Below are positions 1 to 5,952 of a stretch of 7,922 nucleotides of DNA, one piece after another (the first letter of the stretch is position 1; each line of letters begins with the position of its first letter). The notes below the pieces were generated by a model. It was not told the origin of the DNA and did not search any database. It saw nothing but the letters and a program-made list of their open reading frames with translations. Source of the DNA: Pseudomonadota bacterium (lineage in GTDB: Bacteria; Myxococcota; Myxococcia; Myxococcales; Myxococcaceae); contig JAFADT010000170.1 of NCBI GenBank assembly GCA_023424585.1, forward strand, positions 1 to 7,922, read 5' to 3'. The translations under genes and the position numbers were made by a program.

Positions 1-66
1 CACTACACCCGCGCCCTGCGCACCATCGCCCTGCGCGTCCTCAGGGGTGGGAGAGCAGCACGCTGA
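1..66 (+). CDS. 3' end of an unidentified gene (partial)
   Basis: Frame 1 is open from the window edge to a TGA at 64-66 and gives a 21-residue tail, HYTRALRTIALRVLRGGRAAR. The first 14 codons all end in G or C, the pattern of the certain genes here, while the other two plus frames over the same bases are mixed. This suggests the C-terminus of a gene whose body lies to the left. Its last 26 bases overlap the 3' end of the minus-strand secreted-protein gene, so the two converge tail to tail. The tail is basic and carries no motif I recognise, so no function is offered. The alternative is that it is non-coding sequence with a chance open frame. Confidence 0.42.
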   Translation, partial: HYTRALRTIALRVLRGGRAAR

Positions 67-574
67 GCGCCGCCATGCGCCCGGACGCGGACTCCTTCTC
101 CAGGGACTTCGGGACGGCGACGAACACGTTGCTCTCTCGCTGCTCGCCGCAGGCGCGCGTCCCCCGGTAGTGCTTGCGGTTGCGGTCCATGATGAGGTTG
201 TAGCCGCAGGCCCCGACCTGCCCCGTCAGCGCGTCCGGGGCGAGCGTCAGCGACGACGGCTGGCCCGCGAACGTGCCCACCGTCTCCACCACGTCCGGCC
301 GCTCGGTCACCGTGAGGTCCACCGGCTTCTGGTCCACGGTGCCCTGGATGCGCCGGTCCGACAGCTTCAGGTCCACGGGGCGCTGGAAGGCCTGCCCCTT
401 CAGCGCGCTGTCCGTCATCCGGAGCTGCATGTCCGCGCCCTGGAGCCCCTGCGCATCGACGGTCGCCCGCACGGTCGTCCGGGGGGTGGTCAGCTCCACG
501 GTGTCAGCGTCTTTCGCGACAGCGGCTCCGCCCGCGAGCAGGGCGGCAACGGTGAGGATGCGAGCGGTTCTCAT
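41..574 (-). CDS. small secreted repeat-containing protein, function unknown
   Basis: The protein has 177 residues. Residues 1-20 form a Sec signal peptide: basic MRTAR, a hydrophobic core, and an AVA|KD cleavage site, so the product should be exported to the periplasm or outside. The mature part is polar and probably beta-rich. Residues 58-115 hold about three imperfect units following I/L-x-G-x(5)-P-V-D-L-x-V/L-S/T: LKGQAFQRPVDLKLS, then IQGTVDQKPVDLTVT, then a more diverged GTFAGQPSSLTLAP. Two cysteines, C123 and C142, lie in the tail and could form a disulfide. The ATG at 574 was chosen because it begins directly with the signal peptide; an in-frame GTG at 607 would put 11 extra residues in front of it. 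The gene is divergent from the glycosyltransferase, with 118 bases between the starts. I do not recognise the family. That it is a secreted protein is well supported, its role is not. Confidence 0.85.
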   Translation of the reverse strand: MRTARILTVAALLAGGAAVAKDADTVELTTPRTTVRATVDAQGLQGADMQLRMTDSALKGQAFQRPVDLKLSDRRIQGTVDQKPVDLTVTERPDVVETVGTFAGQPSSLTLAPDALTGQVGACGYNLIMDRNRKHYRGTRACGEQRESNVFVAVPKSLEKESASGRMAALSVLLSHP

Positions 575-590
575 GCCCCAAAGCTGGGGC
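575..590 (-). promoter_or_regulatory. hairpin abutting the start codon of the secreted-protein gene
   Basis: On the minus strand GCCCCA, loop GCTT, TGGGGC forms a perfect 6-bp all-but-one G-C stem that ends on the base before the ATG at 574. No separate Shine-Dalgarno is visible upstream. If the transcript includes it, the stem would sit in the ribosome landing site and could hold translation down. In a sequence this GC-rich a 6-bp stem can also occur by chance. Confidence 0.25.
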
Positions 591-676
591 GTCGGGCCGC
601 GCGCCACCAGGGCCGCGCCCCGGCTGCTCGGCGGGCCGCACCCGCCGGCGCGCCTCCCTCCCGCGAGCGGCCTTCG

Positions 677-685
677 TGATATCCG
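677..685 (+). promoter_or_regulatory. possible extended -10 element of the glycosyltransferase gene
   Basis: The bases TGATATCCG give a TG dinucleotide one base before TATCCG, which keeps the TAT of a -10 hexamer. The hexamer ends 7 bases before the GTG at 693, so transcription would begin at or next to the start codon. No purine-rich ribosome binding site is present close to the GTG, which fits a leaderless mRNA. No -35 hexamer can be made out. The same geometry recurs before other genes in this window. Confidence 0.28.
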
Positions 686-692
686 TCCGCCC

Positions 693-1817
693 GTGTCCCG
701 CGCGCGCCTGCTATCCCTCCTCGTCGCACTCGTCGCCCTGGTGGTCGCCGGCTGGCAGCGCGCCCGGGCGGTCGAGCGGCTGGGCCAGGACTTCGACGAG
801 GCGACCTACCTGCCCATCGCCTTCACCTACGCGGGGATGATGGAGCAGGGGCAGTGGGGCGCGGTGGGCGAGCTCCGGGAGAACTTCGAGCACCCGCCCC
901 TGGTGAAGCTGCTCTACGCCGAAGCGGTGCGCGTGGCCGGCGCTCCCGAGCCGGACTGGTCGCACGTCCCCATGGGGCGGCCCATCCCCGGGCCCGCGCG
1001 CCCCGCGTTCCACGTGACGCGGGGCCTCTCGGCGGTGGCCGGGGTGCTCCAGGTGGGGCTCGTCGCCTTCGTGGATCCGCTGGGGGCGCTCCTGCTCGCG
1101 TGGGACCCGTACCACACGAAGTACACGTCCCAGGCCTACCTGGAGGCGGTGCCGGGGCTGTTCGCGGTGCTCGCGCTGCTGGCCTTCGAGCGCGCCCGGC
1201 GCGCGGGCTTCGCGCCGGGGTGGACGGCGGTGTCCGGCGCGCTGCTGGGGCTCGCGGCGGCGGGGAAGTATCCGTATGGCCTCGTGGGCGGGCTCACGTT
1301 CCTGCCCTTCCTGGTGGCGGGCGCGCGCACGCGGTGGCGCCCGTGGGCCGCCATCGTCGTGTCCACGGCGGCGGTGTTCCTCGCGGTGAACCCCGCGCTG
1401 TGGTCGTCTCCGTTCGCGTCGCTGTGGGAGTCCGTCACCTTCCACTGGGGCTACTCGCACGGCGAGCACGTGCGCCGCAGCGCGCTGCCCTGGTACCAGC
1501 CGCTCGTGTTCCTCACGGACACGTGGCTGTCGGCCTCCGACCCGGGCATCTACCTCACGCACTTCAACGCGCGCGCCCTGCTGCCGCTGGCGGTGCTGGG
1601 CTGGCCCCGGACGTGGCGCGAGCGGCCCGTGTGGGCGGTGGCCGCCGTCGTGGGGCTGGTGTTCCTGCTGCTGTGGAACACCAAGTGGCCGCAGTACCTG
1701 CTGCTCGTCCTGCCCGCGCTGTGCGTCTGCGCGGGCGGGGGCGTGCGCACCGTGGCCAGCGGGGCCGCGCGGCTGTTGCGCAAGCTCCAGGGCTCGCGCG
1801 TCAGCGCAGGTGCGTGA
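693..1817 (+). CDS. GT39/PMT-like (GT-C fold) membrane glycosyltransferase
   Basis: This 374-residue multipass inner-membrane protein is probably a lipid-linked-sugar-dependent glycosyltransferase related to the PMT/ArnT group. An N-terminal membrane segment (4-20) is followed by a loop with the acidic pair D35-E36 in QDFDEATY, the place where GT-C enzymes keep the catalytic or metal-binding acidic residues. E66-HPPL (66-70) matches the '-PPL' loop motif of the family. HTKYTSQAYLEA (141-152) matches the conserved segment before a further membrane helix. More hydrophobic spans lie near 110-136, 152-164, 178-206, 209-223, 313-327 and 333-347. At 374 residues it is shorter than the usual 450-550. 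The loss is partly in the third membrane region and mostly in the C-terminal periplasmic part. The start is a GTG with no Shine-Dalgarno; coding above it lacks family features. The 3' end overlaps the convergent acetyltransferase gene by 17 bases. The acceptor and sugar cannot be told from sequence; nearby genes give no hint. Confidence 0.8.
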   Translation: MSRARLLSLLVALVALVVAGWQRARAVERLGQDFDEATYLPIAFTYAGMMEQGQWGAVGELRENFEHPPLVKLLYAEAVRVAGAPEPDWSHVPMGRPIPGPARPAFHVTRGLSAVAGVLQVGLVAFVDPLGALLLAWDPYHTKYTSQAYLEAVPGLFAVLALLAFERARRAGFAPGWTAVSGALLGLAAAGKYPYGLVGGLTFLPFLVAGARTRWRPWAAIVVSTAAVFLAVNPALWSSPFASLWESVTFHWGYSHGEHVRRSALPWYQPLVFLTDTWLSASDPGIYLTHFNARALLPLAVLGWPRTWRERPVWAVAAVVGLVFLLLWNTKWPQYLLLVLPALCVCAGGGVRTVASGAARLLRKLQGSRVSAGA

Positions 1818-2850
1818 AGACGCACGGGTCCGCGGGCAGGTCCATCTCACAGGTGGGCATCAGGCAGGTCAGCCTCGCGCGGCGGGGCAGGGGCACCCAG
1901 CCCGAGCGCAACAACAGACAGGCCGACGTGCCGGGCCCGCGCAGCATGCCCCCGCACGCCACGCCCCGGCGCTCCATGTCCTGCATGGCCACCTGGAGCA
2001 GCCGCTGCCGGTCCTCCTGGGACACGGAGGCGTCGAAGGCCATCAGGTCCACCACCTCCGCGGTGAGCTCTCCCACCCCCGTCATCAGCCGGCTGTGCGA
2101 GCTCACCAGCCCGCGCACCTCGCCGTCCTGCTCCAGCACGAAGGTCCGGGGCACGTCCCGGTACTGGAGCTGGGCCGCCAGCTGCTCCGTCGTGTACGTG
2201 TAGCCCAGCGTCACCGGGCGCAGCATGTCGTGGACCAGCGTCATGCAGCGGCCCAGGTCCGTGGGCTGATAGAGGCGGATGCCCCGGGGATCCGCCTCCC
2301 GGAAGCGGTGCCGCAGGAGGGGATGCGCCAGCGTGAACAGCCTCCGCTCGTTGTGCGTGAACGACCAGCGGGCGAGCGCGCGCGCATCAAAGGCATACAT
2401 CCACAGCGCCAGGCCTCCGAAGAGGCGCGTGCTCCACGCCCGCTGCCAGAAGCCCTGCGGCCGGGAGGCCGCCGTCGTGCAGCCCAGGGTGAGCCGCGCG
2501 GACCGGTCCTGGTGCCGCCGCAGCAGCTCCTGCGCGAGCTTCGCGCCAATGCCCTGTCCCCGATGGGAGTTCGTGACGGTGGCCCGGAGTCCATAGCTGC
2601 CGTCCACTTCCAGGCGCCCCAGGCGCAGCCTCGCGGGCTCCGCGAAGAGGGTGCCCACCAGGTGCCTTCCCTCGTACGCCGCCAGCAGGTAGTCGCGCGG
2701 CGCCTGACCGCCCCGGAACAGCCGCCAGTCGCAGAAGCGCTTGTCCCAGACCGGCAGCGGCGCCGTCCTGCCGTAGGTGGACTGCCAGACGCGGTTGAGG
2801 AACCAGGACGCCTCGGAGGCGTCACCCTCGAAGGTGCGCACCTCGATCAT
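1801..2850 (-). CDS. GNAT-family acetyltransferase, probably two GNAT domains
   Basis: This 349-residue cytoplasmic protein is predicted to move an acyl group from acyl-CoA to an unknown amine. Motif A is clear in the N-terminal domain: HRGQGIGAKLAQELL (96-110), with the R-G-x-G-x-G acetyl-CoA pyrophosphate loop at 97-102. Before it come the expected strands, YLLAAYEGRHLVGTLFAEPARL and GSYGLRATVT. The second half (about 190-349) repeats the overall plan: EQDGEVRGLVSSHS, then EVVDLMAFDASVSQEDRQRL, then a helix and a closing strand. It has no intact R-G-x-G-x-G loop, so it looks like a degenerate second GNAT fold. The ATG at 2850 is preceded by GAGGGCAGG and starts directly with the first GNAT strand (MIEVRTFEGD). 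An in-frame ATG at 2913 would add a low-complexity Pro/Ser/Ala stretch. Its start overlaps the stop of a short possible leader ORF. The substrate is unknown. Confidence 0.83.
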   Translation of the reverse strand: MIEVRTFEGDASEASWFLNRVWQSTYGRTAPLPVWDKRFCDWRLFRGGQAPRDYLLAAYEGRHLVGTLFAEPARLRLGRLEVDGSYGLRATVTNSHRGQGIGAKLAQELLRRHQDRSARLTLGCTTAASRPQGFWQRAWSTRLFGGLALWMYAFDARALARWSFTHNERRLFTLAHPLLRHRFREADPRGIRLYQPTDLGRCMTLVHDMLRPVTLGYTYTTEQLAAQLQYRDVPRTFVLEQDGEVRGLVSSHSRLMTGVGELTAEVVDLMAFDASVSQEDRQRLLQVAMQDMERRGVACGGMLRGPGTSACLLLRSGWVPLPRRARLTCLMPTCEMDLPADPCVFTHLR

Positions 2851-2927
2851 GGCCTGCCCTCGGGGACGGGATGCCGGAGCGCCCGGGGATGGCGAAGGGC
2901 ATGCATGCGCCATGAGCTTGCTTTCAT
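2847..2927 (-). CDS. possible 26-codon leader ORF coupled to the acetyltransferase gene
   Basis: An ATG at 2927 opens a 26-codon frame, MKASSWRMHALRHPRALRHP followed by VPEGRP. Its TGA at 2849-2847 overlaps the acetyltransferase ATG in an ATGA junction, the classic geometry for translational coupling. The peptide is basic and contains a short repeat, ALRHP-R-ALRHP. About two thirds of its codons end in G or C, which is below the certain genes here, so coding use is not clearly supported. A -10-like TACCTT sits 7 bases before its ATG. It could be a real leader peptide, or a chance frame inside an untranslated leader. Confidence 0.3.
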   Translation of the reverse strand: MKASSWRMHALRHPRALRHPVPEGRP

Positions 2928-2934
2928 GGCGAGG

Positions 2935-2940
2935 AAGGTA
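2935..2940 (-). promoter_or_regulatory. possible -10 element before the leader ORF/acetyltransferase
   Basis: Minus-strand TACCTT ends 7 bases before the ATG at 2927. The bases upstream of that ATG are almost all pyrimidines, so no ribosome binding site is possible there. This again fits a transcript beginning at or near the ATG. Agreement with TATAAT is 3 of 6 and no -35 is recognisable, so the support is mainly the repeated spacing. Confidence 0.22.
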
Positions 2941-2988
2941 GGGAGGGGGGCCGGGCTGGAAAGCGGTCGCCGTGAATGGCTCCACCCT

Positions 2989-3016
2989 GGCTGTCATTGC
3001 CGAGTCAATGACAGCC
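2989..3016 (-). terminator. perfect 11-bp inverted repeat, terminator or operator
   Basis: GGCTGTCATTG at 2989-2999 and CAATGACAGCC at 3006-3016 are exact reverse complements around a 6-base loop. The stem is 75 bases past the stop of the lipoprotein gene and about 60 bases before the ATG at 2927 of the next minus-strand transcript. That is a good place for a terminator separating the two. There is no T-run on either side, so it is not a textbook intrinsic terminator. The less GC-rich palindrome TGTCATTG...CAATGACA could instead be an operator for a dimeric repressor acting on the acetyltransferase promoter. The structure is certain; its role is inferred. Confidence 0.42.
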
Positions 3017-3090
3017 CCTCCGCGTGCGGTGGTCCACAGGCGCCGGGCTGACAGGGCGAGGGAGTGTGTGGAGGCGGGCGTCCCGGCGGC

Positions 3091-4089
3091 TCAGGGCGCG
3101 GTGAGCGCGAAGTCCGCGTACACCGCGCCGTGGTCGGAGCCGCCGTAGCCGGTGCCGTCGCGGGCCACGCGGAAGGAGCCCGGCACATACGCGCCGCCTC
3201 CGCCGGGCGCGAGGTAGAGGTGGTCGATGGCCTGACCCCTGCCGGAATAGAAGTACGACCACGTCTCGCTCTCCGGCCGGTCCCTGGCCACGCGCAGGAG
3301 GGCCTCGTCCAGGGCGTTGATGGGCCCCGAGCCGGGGACGTCATTGAGGTCCCCACCGAGCACCACCAGCGCGTCCGGGAACTCCTTCGCCGAGTCGAGG
3401 AGGATGGCCCGCGAGGCGTTGGCCTCCGCCATGCGGCGGTCCGGATCGTCATTCACCTTGGAGCGGAAGTGCGCGGCGAAGACGATGACCCGCTTGCCGT
3501 CCACGTCCAGGTGCACCTCGAGCAGGTCGCGCGAGAAGCGGGTGTACGAGCCATCCGGCCTGGCGATGGATTGGTTGCGGTGGCTGCGCACTTCGAGGAT
3601 GGGGTGGCGGGAGAGGACCGCCACGTCCACCGACGCCTGGGTGTACGTCTCCCCCAGGTGCGATTGGGGGAACTGAGGGACCTTCCTCAGCAGCCCATCC
3701 AGCGACTGCTGCGTCTCGACCTCTTCCAGCAGCACGATGTCCGCGTCGAGCGCGGTGATGGCCCGTCCGAGCCGGTCCACCTGCGCCTCGAACTCCGCCT
3801 CGGTGGGGAGCTCCTCGTAGTTGGTGCCGCCGCAGGAGCCCGAATCGCAGACGGTGTCGAACAGGCGGTGCACGTTGAACGCCGCGATGCGCACGTGGGG
3901 GCCGGAGGGGGCCGGCGCCGTCCCGCTGTCGGGTTGCGGGCAGTTGCCCTGGACGCAGGGCCCCGCGTCCGGCACCGACAGGGGCTGAGGAGACAGGCCA
4001 TCACAGCCCGAGACCGCGAGCAGCAGCCCCCCCAGGACGAGGGCCGAGCGGAGACGGGAGCGGAGGGGGAGCCGCGGCAGGGGTGACAT
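3091..4089 (-). CDS. lipoprotein of the endonuclease/exonuclease/phosphatase (EEP) superfamily
   Basis: This 332-residue protein starts with a lipoprotein signal: basic residues to R14, a hydrophobic core, and the lipobox LAVSGC with lipidated C29. A Pro/Ser/Ala-rich linker with two cysteines (about 30-64) tethers the catalytic domain (65-329) to the membrane. The superfamily motifs appear in order: AFNVHRLFD with N72, LLEEVET with the metal-ligand glutamate E123, AAHFRSK with H207, GGDLNDVPGS with D247 and N249, AIDHLYL with D289 and H290, and GGSDHGAVYADF with the D319-H320 catalytic pair. The active site therefore looks complete. Members cleave phosphodiesters or phosphomonoesters in nucleic acids, sphingolipids or inositol phosphates with Mg2+. 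An extracytoplasmic location suggests scavenging or lipid/DNA degradation, but the substrate is not readable. C81 and C86 lie in an inserted loop and may form a disulfide. The ATG at 4089 has no Shine-Dalgarno but has a -10-like hexamer nearby. Confidence 0.9.
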   Translation of the reverse strand: MSPLPRLPLRSRLRSALVLGGLLLAVSGCDGLSPQPLSVPDAGPCVQGNCPQPDSGTAPAPSGPHVRIAAFNVHRLFDTVCDSGSCGGTNYEELPTEAEFEAQVDRLGRAITALDADIVLLEEVETQQSLDGLLRKVPQFPQSHLGETYTQASVDVAVLSRHPILEVRSHRNQSIARPDGSYTRFSRDLLEVHLDVDGKRVIVFAAHFRSKVNDDPDRRMAEANASRAILLDSAKEFPDALVVLGGDLNDVPGSGPINALDEALLRVARDRPESETWSYFYSGRGQAIDHLYLAPGGGGAYVPGSFRVARDGTGYGGSDHGAVYADFALTAP

Positions 4090-4098
4090 CGGGGCGGC

Positions 4099-4104
4099 AA
4101 CCTA
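4099..4104 (-). promoter_or_regulatory. possible -10 element of the EEP lipoprotein gene
   Basis: Minus-strand TAGGTT ends 9 bases before the ATG at 4089, giving a predicted transcript with a leader of only a few bases. The stretch between it and the ATG is GCCGCCCCG, which has no ribosome binding site. TAGGTT resembles the TAGATT before the RhtA-type gene in both sequence and spacing. No -35 hexamer is evident in the GC-rich bases upstream. Confidence 0.33.
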
Positions 4105-4373
4105 ACACCGGGCATCCTCCGGTGCCGCTCGGATGGGCCCGAGGTGTCCGCCGACGCGGCGCGGCTCGCCCCTTGCGTCATGGGTCGCGGACTCCAGGTG
4201 CCGGCGGGGTGGACATGGGGTGGGGGCCGTGGAGGGCCGACCGGCCACGGGAGGGGTGGCGCCGTTCGGCGTGGCTCCGCGACCGCTCGGCCCCGAGGCC
4301 CCCAGCCGTGCCGGCGGGCGTGTGCATCCTGCCGTCGTCCCGGGCGCCGACGCGCCCGCGAGGTGCCGACGCC

Positions 4374-5927
4374 ATGAACCCGTCCGTTCGCATGTCCCCG
4401 CTTCCTCCGTCTTCCGCTCCTTCCCTCGCGGCGCCGGCCCGGCCGCTCCTCCCGTGGGTCCGCGCCCCGCGCCAGACGCTGGCGGCGTCGCTGGCCCTGG
4501 GCGTGCTGGCGGAGGTCCTGCTCGAAAGGGCGCATTGGGGGCTGGGCTTCCCGCTGGTGGTGGCGGCCCTGGTCGGCGCGCTCGCGTGGCTGGGCGGCCG
4601 CGAGGGCTGGCAGCGCGCGCGGCCCAACGCGTGGCTGCTGCTGCCCCTGGGGCTGGTCAGCGCCTTCGTCGCGGTGCGGGACAGCGCGTGGCTCCTGGTG
4701 CTCAACGTGCTGACGGCGGCCGTGCTCCTGATGCTGCTGTCGCACTTCTGGGCGGCGGGCCGCGTGGAGCGGCTGGGGTTCAAGGGCTACGTCGCCGTCT
4801 TCTTCGGCTCCGCCGTGCAGACGCTGCTCTATCCGCCGGCCATCGTCCGGGAGAGCGTGGACGTGCGCGGCCTGAAGACGCACTCGCGCCTCGTGGGGGC
4901 GCTGTCGCGGGGGCTGCTCCTGACGCTGCCGGTGCTGCTCGTGTTCGGGCTGCTGCTCGAATCCGCGGACGGCATCTTCTCCTCCACCATGCAGCGGGTG
5001 TTGTCGTTCGACCTGGACCTGGGGCAGCTGGTGGTCCGCGGTGTGGGCGTGGCGTTCAGCGCGTGCGTCGCGGCGGGCGTGCTGGGCCACGCGCTGCGCC
5101 GCCGCGCCGTCACGGAGCTGGGCGACGCGGAGCTAGCCCCCGCCACGCCGCGCCTGGGCCTCATCGAAGCGCTCACGCTCATCTTCGCCGTGAACGCGCT
5201 GTTCTTCGTCTTCGCGGCCTTCCAGGTGGCGTACCTCTTCATCAACGAGGCGTCGTCGCCCGCGTCCGGGTACTCCTTCGCCGAGTACGCGCGGCGCGGG
5301 TTCTTCGAACTGGTGGTCGTCTCGACGCTGACGCTGGTGCTGGTGCTGGCCCTGGAGCGCTGGACGCGGAGGGAGACGCGCGCGGCGCAGGCGGTCTTCC
5401 GCGCGGGCACGTCGCTGATGGTGGTGCTGACGCTGCTCATCCTGGCCTCGGCGATGCGGCGCCTGTCGCTGTACGAGGACGCGTTCGGCTACACGCTGCT
5501 GCGCGTGCACACGCACGTCTTCATGGTGGCGCTGGCCGCGGCGCTGGCCTGGCGCGCGGTGACGCTGTGGTGGAGGCCGGAGCGCTTCGCGGTGGGCGCC
5601 TTCGCCACGGCGCTGGGCGCGGTCCTCGCGCTCAACCTCCTCAACCCGGAGGCCTTCATCGTCCGCCACAACCTGGAGCGGTATGCGCGCACCGGTTCGT
5701 TGGACACCGAAATGTTCTACTTCCTGTCCGCGGACGCCGTGCCCGGGCTGGTCCAGGCGGACGCCGCCCTCGCGGAGGGCTCCCACGGGCGGCTGGCGCA
5801 CGTCCTGAAGGAGCAGCGGGAGCGGCTGGAGCAGGGGGACCCGTTCCCGGAGTGGAATGTCTCCCGGTTCCTCGCCCGCCGGGCGCTGCTGCGGGCCGGG
5901 GCCTGGAGCGCGCCCGTGAATCCGTGA
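4374..5927 (+). CDS. DUF4173 multipass membrane protein
   Basis: This 517-residue integral membrane protein has about 11-12 hydrophobic spans, near 34-50, 56-73, 86-100, 104-122, 136-153, 181-196, 220-240, 261-286, 308-326, 339-359, 375-394 and 406-424. Segments I associate with the DUF4173 (DUF4153-related) family are SGYSFAEYARRGFFELVVVS (298-317), LYEDAFGYTLLRVHTHVF (366-383), LNPEAFIVRHNLERY (423-437) and LDTEMFYFLSADAVPGL (443-459). The family has no settled biochemical function. The N-terminal 30 residues are Pro/Ala/Ser-rich and cytoplasmic or disordered. The ATG at 4374 is chosen because GAGG at 4360-4363 gives a Shine-Dalgarno at normal spacing. It is the clearest ribosome binding site in the window. 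The 284 bases upstream, shared with the divergent lipoprotein gene, hold no convincing ORF. It is followed after 25 bases by the RhtA-type exporter, so they may be cotranscribed. Confidence 0.82.
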   Translation: MNPSVRMSPLPPSSAPSLAAPARPLLPWVRAPRQTLAASLALGVLAEVLLERAHWGLGFPLVVAALVGALAWLGGREGWQRARPNAWLLLPLGLVSAFVAVRDSAWLLVLNVLTAAVLLMLLSHFWAAGRVERLGFKGYVAVFFGSAVQTLLYPPAIVRESVDVRGLKTHSRLVGALSRGLLLTLPVLLVFGLLLESADGIFSSTMQRVLSFDLDLGQLVVRGVGVAFSACVAAGVLGHALRRRAVTELGDAELAPATPRLGLIEALTLIFAVNALFFVFAAFQVAYLFINEASSPASGYSFAEYARRGFFELVVVSTLTLVLVLALERWTRRETRAAQAVFRAGTSLMVVLTLLILASAMRRLSLYEDAFGYTLLRVHTHVFMVALAAALAWRAVTLWWRPERFAVGAFATALGAVLALNLLNPEAFIVRHNLERYARTGSLDTEMFYFLSADAVPGLVQADAALAEGSHGRLAHVLKEQRERLEQGDPFPEWNVSRFLARRALLRAGAWSAPVNP

Positions 5928-5938
5928 GCCACCCTGGC

Positions 5939-5944
5939 TAGATT
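5939..5944 (+). promoter_or_regulatory. possible -10 element of the RhtA-type gene
   Basis: TAGATT (4 of 6 matches to TATAAT) ends 8 bases before the ATG at 5953, so transcription would start at or just before the start codon. The 25-base gap to the preceding gene contains no purine-rich ribosome binding site. The exporter may therefore have its own leaderless promoter besides any read-through from the DUF4173 gene. The -35 region overlaps the end of that gene and offers only a weak GTGAAT. Confidence 0.38.
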
Positions 5945-5952
5945 CCGGCGCC

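Noticed and set aside
2851..2997. N-terminal extension of the acetyltransferase to 2997
   Set aside because: The extra 49 residues are Pro/Ser/Ala-rich without GNAT features and run through the intergenic inverted repeat; the ATG at 2850 has a plausible ribosome binding site.
3041..3090. 7-bp inverted repeat (CGCCGGG/CCCGGCG) just past the stop of the EEP lipoprotein gene
   Set aside because: The loop exceeds 30 bases and the arms are pure G/C, so it is expected by chance; the 11-bp repeat further on is far stronger.
4106..4124. 6-bp inverted repeat CACCGG/CCGGTG upstream of the lipoprotein gene
   Set aside because: Short and all but trivial in such GC-rich sequence; no further support for an operator.
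4090..4373. Long open frames across the divergent gap between the lipoprotein and DUF4173 genes
   Set aside because: Their translations are low-complexity Arg/Gly/Pro/Ala strings with no motif, and the DUF4173 start with its ribosome binding site explains the plus frame. I see only a shared promoter region here.
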